Shown piece after piece: positions 57,371 to 64,000 of a DNA stretch of 64,000 nt. Positions within the stretch are counted from its first letter, which is position 1; each line of letters begins with the position of its first letter. A program made the position numbers and the translations under genes. The notes under the pieces are model-generated. The model saw nothing but the letters and a program-made list of their open reading frames with translations. It was not told where the DNA came from and searched no databases. Source of the stretch: Apis mellifera (Eukaryota > Arthropoda > Insecta > Hymenoptera > Apidae); assembly GCF_003254395.2 (NCBI RefSeq), contig NC_037638.1, positions 6,187,001 to 6,251,000 on the forward strand, given 5' to 3'.

Positions 57371-60300
57371 AGTTCTAATAATACGATGTTCCTAATAATT
57401 ACTCGCATTCTTCAAAACAACCTAGTATTATTCCAAAAGTAATTTTCATTTATTCACGCACGAGGAAATTTTACAGACTACGATATTCCCCGCAATTAAA
57501 CGAATATTTTTATTATAGAAAGGAGAAAGAAATGCTTTCTCATTATTGTTTGGAAAATAAAAATATAATCGTGTGAATCGATTTATTATCGGCTTGAACA
57601 ATAAAAAGTGGAAAGAATGGTACATTTCGTATTAAAAAATCGTTAATTAGGATTATTCAACAATTATTATCTGCGTGTATTATTTCATTACAATATACTA
57701 TTTATATTGTAATTATAGTCGTACTTTATTACACACGTTAAGTAATAAAGTTATATCGTATTGTAAATACAAAAAAGCATTTAAAAGCATTTCTATTATT
57801 CATTATTGGTATATTATATGTATATAACTTTATTTTCTCATTTTAAAACTTTTTAAGTTATTTATGATAGAAAAGTATTCTTTTTAACTTTGAAACATTA
57901 TTTTTCAATATTTCGATATTTATTATTCGAATAAATTACTAAAATTACTGTGCACTTTGAATTTAACAAATATAAGATAAAAATAAATAAATAAAAAAAC
58001 GAGAAATATTTTCCAATTTTTTTTAAATTCCTAAAAAAAAAATAATATTTATTTTAATAAACAAATAAATATAATAAATATAAAGATGCTTTCGTCATTT
58101 TACAATCAATTTTATTCAGTCATAAACATTCATAAATGCAATATTTTCCAACATTGTATACTCGAAACTTCTAAAACATCGTGATATTGTTTTCGAAATA
58201 TATCGTAAACAACGTTATAACACAGCATTAAGCATTCGCGAAAATTACGGGAATATTACGTGTTTCACGGAAGGAATGAATAAAAAAGGGGACGAAAATA
58301 TCTTTTAAAAACGTTCTCTTAACAAAATCTTAATAAGGCGTGAAAACTTTTCGGCGTAATGTAATTTTGCGAAACTTCTCATATTAACGCTTCGATTCGC
58401 GCCAGAATAACATCTTCGCGAAAACGATTGGTTAAACACAGTTTTGAAAGGAACCTTACCGACTGGGAACGTACCGACCGATAATTTTTATCCATTGTTA
58501 CGAAATGCTTGGTAGAAAATGACGAGACGAAAGAATTGATAATAAATATATGCTAATTTTTGTCGAAGTTGTTTTTTTCATTGACGTGAAATATAATGAA
58601 TTTCGTTAAAAAGAAATTATACGAAAAAGTTTATTTTTCTAAATAATTAAATAATCTTTAAAAATATAATTTACAATCAAAATTATTTTAAGATCCTTGG
58701 CAAAAGTGTCTCAAAGTTATCGATAATCTGTTTCTTCGTAAATAATTATTAAGTATACTTATAAGCGCAATATTGGATATAAATAACACGGGGATTAAAA
58801 ATTGCTAAGAAGAATCCTGAAGAATTTTAGCCGGCGAGGAACGTGCCAACGTTGCTCGATGCGCGAAGCGCAACCTCCATTTCGATTTTACGCTACGTAC
58901 AAAGAATTATGGAAGCGTTCGGTCGGTCAGTCGACAGACAATCCGATTACCGGCGAGTTGCGAAGCCATAAACTTCGATCCCTGTGGCCGCTAACTATCG
59001 AGTAATTATGAATAGTCGAGTGCATATCGCGCACGGAAATCGGAATTAAATTGGTTAGTTGGAAATTCATTTGGAGCCAATCATAAGTTCCTTCTATTAT
59101 CTACCTCTTTTCCGTCCGTTATTTCTTCCCTCGACTATACCTCGCACGGTATCGAGTTATCGTTGCCTCGATAATATCGATTTCAATCAAACATAACGTA
59201 TGCATTTTTTTCACGCAGACATACGAAATTTGATCGAAAACGATTGAGAAAAAATTTACTTGTTCTTTAAAAATTTAAATTTTGGATATTTAATCGAAAT
59301 AAAAATTACTATGTGAATGTTAATAAATTTTATAACTTTAAATATTTATTTAAAGATTTTATATTTGAAATTCTAATTATATCCCATATTTCCACTTATC
59401 CTCCATCATGGTTTGAATAACATAGACGTGATTCTACGCACGCGGAAGTGTTCCTTCGTGAATACGAGAGGAGACTTGAACCAATTTAAAATGATATATC
59501 ATTATTCGAGAATTGCAAGAAATTTTATTCCTTGACGAGTGGATAACACTCGAACGAAAAACAACTAGACGATCGAGTTTTACGTGAATCTTGTTTAGAC
59601 CGATAACGATATACAATTAATAATTCCGTCTGTCGTGTAGTTAATAATACTCGAAGACGCGAATGAAGAAGCGTTTTGATTGACGTTGAGTCATTCTCGT
59701 CGCCGAGATATTTTAGTTGAAACGACGTAATTTGTTCTATCCTCTTGACTTTATTTCCTCCTTCTCATTTTCTGACTTCTGTAGAAACCCGTTATGTAGA
59801 AAATTAATCTAAAAGTCACAGAACTTTTAACATTCATAACTTTTATTCTCGATGAATGATGATAAATAATGTAATGATTTAATAATATTTTTAATTATTA
59901 AAATAAGTTGTCAATTTTTTATTAAAAATTTATAAATTATTGGATATATAACTCATCAAGTAATTAATTGTTTTACAATAAATTTCTCATAAAAACGAAA
60001 ATCGTTTAAAAATTTAAAAATAATAATAAAGCTATCTGTAATTTATTTTAATGTAAAAAGTAAACGTAAATTATACGTTTCAACGGTCGAACACACGTTA
60101 TCGTTTGAAACCAGAAAATCGCCGTTCTACCATTCCTAACCGTCCTCCTTCGATAAGAACTAAGTAGTTTCCAAACGCCATTAAACGTGGCTCCCTCATT
60201 TTTTGCTCATTAACGTATATATATTCTTCAAATTCTACTCTCCTAAACTGTATGTTATAGCGCCACGGTATACTCGCTCGAAGTTCAATTGCAGAAACGA

Positions 60301-60670
60301 GCATTCTTTATACCGCCTGTCTGTTAAATATGTAGCCTACAGAAACTATTTAACGATGATAAAACGTGAAGGAATTCATCGTTGAGTCATTTAAAATTCT
60401 CTCATCACGAACATTGTGTAGAATAGAAAAGTGCACGTATATTTGCACGGGATATATATTGGGAAAAATTGGAATAGATATATTCTGATAAATTCGAAAT
60501 CTTCGGAAGATAGTTTGATTTCGGATTTGGTTTAATAAAAATTAGACGACTGTAAACTTTTAATAACTGGATCTTGGATTCGCAATCCTATCGCGTTCGA
60601 GTTTAGCCGAGAAGCGATCTGAAGTTGGTCTACTTAAATCGAGATATCGTTAGCTTCTATCTAACTTTTT

Positions 60671-60710
60671 CCGATTCTAGCCGAATTCTACCGATCCATC
60701 CCGAAGCTTA
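60671..60710 (+). promoter_or_regulatory. Four CCGA motifs in exact 10-bp phase (second cluster)
   Basis: CCGA begins at 60671, 60681, 60691 and 60701; spacer bases differ from those of the cluster at 57329. Confidence 0.6.
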
Positions 60711-62338
60711 GATTCTAGTTATTCGCAATGAATTTATGGATGAACGTCTTTTTTCTTTTCTTAACTTGTCATCGAGGCATCATTATATCATGAGAGACGT
60801 ATAATGAAAGCGAATTAGAGACTAACAAGCTATTGTCTATTACGCTTAATGTTTTCTTAATCAGATATTCTCGTAGATGGAAAATTACGAACGAATGCAT
60901 CGATTAAATGGGGATCAAGCGTCAGATTAAATCGATGCGTTGATCGTTCAGCAAGTAGTGCGGATCGTTTTAGCTTACAGAGGCGCGTAATCGCGTATCA
61001 GGTTCACAGTGAATTTTTAAAATTCAATTCACGTGCGTTCCAATCGAAATGGAATACGATACAACGGAGTCACTTTATTGCGCGACTAGCTAATATTAAT
61101 ATTTGCCGATTATCGAATTGATGAACTGAATTGAATTAATTTATTTTTTCTATTCTTTAAAATTTTTTCCTTTGTTTCTTTTATTTATTTTTTTTTTTTT
61201 GTACAAGAAATGGAAAAAAAAGAATGATTTAATCTATACATGAATTTAAATTTAAACAATTCAATAGATCACGAATATCGATATTTTTCTTCGATTCTTT
61301 TTTATTTTATTGTATAAGCAATTTTTTTGTTTCTTTTATTTTTTTTCCATTTGTTTTTTGATTAGTTTTTTCAAAGTTTTCAAATTTTAACAATTTTATA
61401 AATAAAGCGATATTCGTGAATTTCTCAATTTGAGATTTCTCGAGCCCGATCCAGTTAGCTTTTTTGTATTATTCCTTTTCCCTTTCCATCCTCTTGCTTC
61501 CTTTGGGTGTAATATCTAGACGCTTTCGGATTGGGATTCTTGAATCGAATCGATTTCCTTTGATATTTTTCCTTGTCTTATTTTCTATTTGTAAAAAAAA
61601 AAATTTCGAAAAAATTTATAATTACGACAATTAAATTTTGAATATATATCGATAAATTTGAAAGATCGGATTTCTCAAATAAATTTTTTTTTTTTTTTTA
61701 AAAAAACCTCTTCCAACAAAATTCGTATATTTTCCTATCGATTTATCTGCATTCTTAATATAATCCACTCATCTTATCCTTGTTCCTCTTAATGACAATG
61801 TCAGCAATCTCAAAAGCACACTTCTACCTATGTATCTCTATTCGAGCATGAAGAAGTTCATTGTACCGTTTCCTGCTGTGTTACGACACGGTTGGCCGTG
61901 CAGACCTCGATGGAACGTGTCGGCATGCACACTGTAACCGGTCGCATTCCAAGATGAGAGTTGGCAAAGGCAAAGAAGTGGAACGACTTCCAATTATCGA
62001 CAGCCGTGGCTTGGCGGAAGCGTGCACATTGAACGACTTCGTTGCGAATCATCGTTTCTTACGCATTGCGCGCTTACCGAGATCATATCTGGTTCGATAT
62101 CATACCCCACGTCGTCTAAACGTCGTATAATAAACGTTCAACAGTTCGAGAAATATCGATTTTTTCGTATAATTTCTAACATGTAACATTAGAGATGTAA
62201 CAAGAAATTTAAATAATCAGAAGAAGAAAGCAGATATAAATCGAAGAAACAATTGTCACAATAATAATGGAAATCTCAGAATGGCATGTTATTTTCGTAC
62301 GATGCTTGTCCCAGATGCTTATAAATCGTGTCCACACG

Positions 62339-62372
62339 TATATAAGAGCTTCATACATATTGCATTTTGTCA
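62339..62372 (+). promoter_or_regulatory. TATA box with initiator
   Basis: TATATAAG at 62339-62346 is followed by TCA with its A at 62372, 31-33 bp downstream of the TATA start, which is the canonical animal TATA-initiator spacing. It sits in a moderately complex sequence just before a short ORF with a signal-peptide-like start. TATA-like strings are common in AT-rich DNA; the spacing and following ORF are what raise interest. Confidence 0.35.
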
Positions 62373-62405
62373 ACACGACACGAGTGATGCAGAGATATTA
62401 ACATA

Positions 62406-62498
62406 ATGAAATTCATTTTCATTTGTACGTGTACGTTCTTATTAACGCGATGTAGGAAGTGCATACGTCTTGACTCGCTTGAAAGGATATACGATTGA
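62406..62498 (+). CDS. Candidate short secreted peptide or first exon, unrecognised
   Basis: A 30-codon frame begins at ATG 62406 with MKFIFICTCTFLLT, a basic start followed by a hydrophobic core like a signal peptide, then a Cys/Arg-rich end (RCRKCIRLDS) and a TGA stop. The start lies about 34 nt after the predicted initiator, a short leader typical of insect peptide genes. A four-codon upstream frame (ATG CAG AGA TAT TAA, about 62386-62400) precedes it. Possible donors (GTAGGA near 62454, GTGCAT near 62459) could make this the first exon of a longer gene. No homolog recognised. Confidence 0.25.
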   Translation: MKFIFICTCTFLLTRCRKCIRLDSLERIYD

Positions 62499-64000
62499 CC
62501 GTGAAGAGACATCTCTCGGACTTGTTACGCTCGTTACCATTGCCAACCCGTGAGGAAACGCAAGAACTAGCACATACACGTGATGTGTGCACGTAGGACG
62601 AATACATATATATATAGATATTCATAGAGATTAAAAGATCAAAAGATTAGAAAAATATATGAGTGGAAAATACGTTTTCGTTCGGATATGATAAAATATT
62701 TGTGAGAAGAAAAATAATAAACCTGGTAAATTATTAAAAATCTTTATATTTAAAGATTCTTATTGAAATCTGAAATATATGTATCGAACGTATACCGTAT
62801 AATGCTTGTAAGAAAAATATCTTTAGGATATTTTTGAAAGAAATCTAAGATACTCTATTGAATTCTAGAATTTCATAACATAACTTTTAATTCTCCTAAC
62901 GTTCATAGAAACGTTATCCTCAGCGAGCAACCTTCTCCCACCACTGCCACCGTTTTCCCCCTCCTCTGTACGCATAAACGCTGCGCAACTTCGCGTGCGC
63001 GTACGGTCGCGTCTTTTCACGTAATTAACGAGCCCTCGAGCATAAAGGGTCGCGCACTCGCGCCTAAACGTTACGTTACACGCGAGTACTTCCGAGTTAT
63101 TACGTCTTTGGCATCAAGCACGTACTCGTGGTACGTGTACTCGCGCACGTTATTTCGATTTCAAGTTTCATAATAACCGAGGATGCATTGTTTTCTTTTT
63201 TTTTTTCTTTCTTTCCTTTTTAACCTCAACCTTTACCTTTTTACCGTCTCTCTTTCTCCCACCTCACCTATTTTCCTCCTTTTCTGTTTGTCAACCCGTA
63301 TCTTTCGACCAGGTTGGTTAGAAAGTAGAGCTTGCCGGTAAAACGGATGCAACATTACGATGAAAACGGTTCCAACCACTTACCTCGGCCAGATTTCATA
63401 TTTTTTCCCACGGGATTCACTCTGACGCGAGCTTCCTAGGGAATGTAATCTTTTTTCGATTACCTGTTATACAATAGTCTTTCTGTACGCTATTTTTGTC
63501 TCGTTCACGTTTATTTTCTTTTCGCTTGGAATTTAATTTGTAAGGTAGATTGAAAATAAAGGAATTAGGAAGTTTAACAGTGCTGTGAACGATGTTTTTT
63601 GAGAATTTGAATATTCAATTCGAATATTCGGTTGTTTGATAAAATTTTTCGTCTTAACTCGAGGATTCAAAATTATTTATTTTGCGTACAATAAGTTTGA
63701 TAATTATTGTAGAATTTTTTTTTGGATTTATTATGTTGAAAAAAATAATTAATTTTTGGTTTTGGTATATTTTGGTAAAATCATTTTGTATATAAATAGC
63801 AATATCAGTTAGGTAAATTTGTATCTGTAATTCAAATATCGTGGAAAGACTTATTTTCAAAGACGGGAAAATTAAATCTGTCTCGTAGCTAGTGAAATTG
63901 CGTAATAACGTTTCCACTTTTGAGAGCAAAGTTTATTAGTATCTAAGGTATAAACGTAGAATTTATTAAATTTTAAAAGATTCTTATAAATATTGAAAAA
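62499..64000. other. Right end of the window, no gene recognised
   Basis: Mixed composition with a CpG-rich island at about 62930-63180 that contains the inverted repeat CACGTAC-TCGTG-GTACGTG (63119-63137). Beyond 63480 it becomes AT-rich. No coding frame supported. Confidence 0.5.

Larger units (their letters stand above)
47801..62320. other. Probable long first intron of the secreted-protein gene, or intron plus intergenic DNA
   Basis: No exon with a phase-1 acceptor and recognisable protein was found. Contents worth noting: more complex CpG-rich islands at 53.05-53.35, 53.90-54.45, 55.65-56.15, 57.25-57.37, 58.8-59.2 and 61.85-62.15 kb, a G-rich block at 55834-55886, an AAT run at 56696-56716, hairpins at 54316-54334 and 55323-55347, and CCGA phased clusters at 57329-57370 and 60671-60710. 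The remainder is AT-rich with nothing seen. Confidence 0.55.

Noticed and set aside
61848..62130. CpG-richer block with a short frame starting MKKFIVPFPAV and an overlapping 89-codon frame
   Set aside because: The short frame stops after 29 codons, the long one lacks any domain; no splice structure supports either.

Overview
This is a stretch of animal, almost certainly insect, nuclear DNA. It is very AT-rich, has many microsatellites, long introns with canonical GT/AG borders and no operon-like packing. Sequence style (AT-rich background with small CpG-rich islands, GA/CT and TA microsatellites, short TTAGG-type motifs) and the bee-like protein sequence suggest a honey bee (Apis) or close relative. 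The species call is inference.

The main content is one gene on the minus strand filling 1415-38951. It encodes a TRPV-family ion channel that I assign to Nanchung (nan), the invertebrate chordotonal-organ TRPV subunit. I could place ten coding exons with phase-compatible splice sites, giving an open frame of 858 codons: N-terminal region and ankyrin repeats (exons 1-2), linker (exon 3), S1-S2 (exon 4), S3-S4 (exon 5), S5 and pore helix (exon 6), S6 and TRP region (exon 7), cytoplasmic tail (exons 8-10). Introns range from 0.5 to 13.7 kb. They hold three long GA arrays, two minisatellite-like arrays (13.2-14.3 kb and 33.5-34.2 kb), a four-copy ~167-bp tandem array (25.5-26.1 kb) and a ~210-bp direct duplication flanking exon 6. 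About 450 bp upstream of the nan start codon are a consensus RFX X-box and a forkhead site, the pair of inputs known to drive chordotonal ciliary genes.

From 38952 to about 47460 lies an extremely AT-rich intergenic region with one weak exon candidate (41471-41601, minus). At 47461-47800 there is a promoter-like block and a first coding exon on the plus strand: a signal peptide ending at a perfect GTAAGT donor. The two genes are therefore head to head. The rest of the window (47801-64000) looks like a very long first intron of that secreted-protein gene, or that intron plus intergenic DNA. I found no convincing second exon. It holds an isolated TATA/initiator plus a short signal-peptide-like ORF (62.3-62.5 kb), two clusters of CCGA spaced exactly 10 bp apart, a G-quadruplex-prone G-rich block and several perfect hairpins.

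No rRNA, tRNA, CRISPR, intact transposon or prokaryote-like defence system is visible. The most unusual items are regulatory or structural DNA patterns rather than a new protein system.
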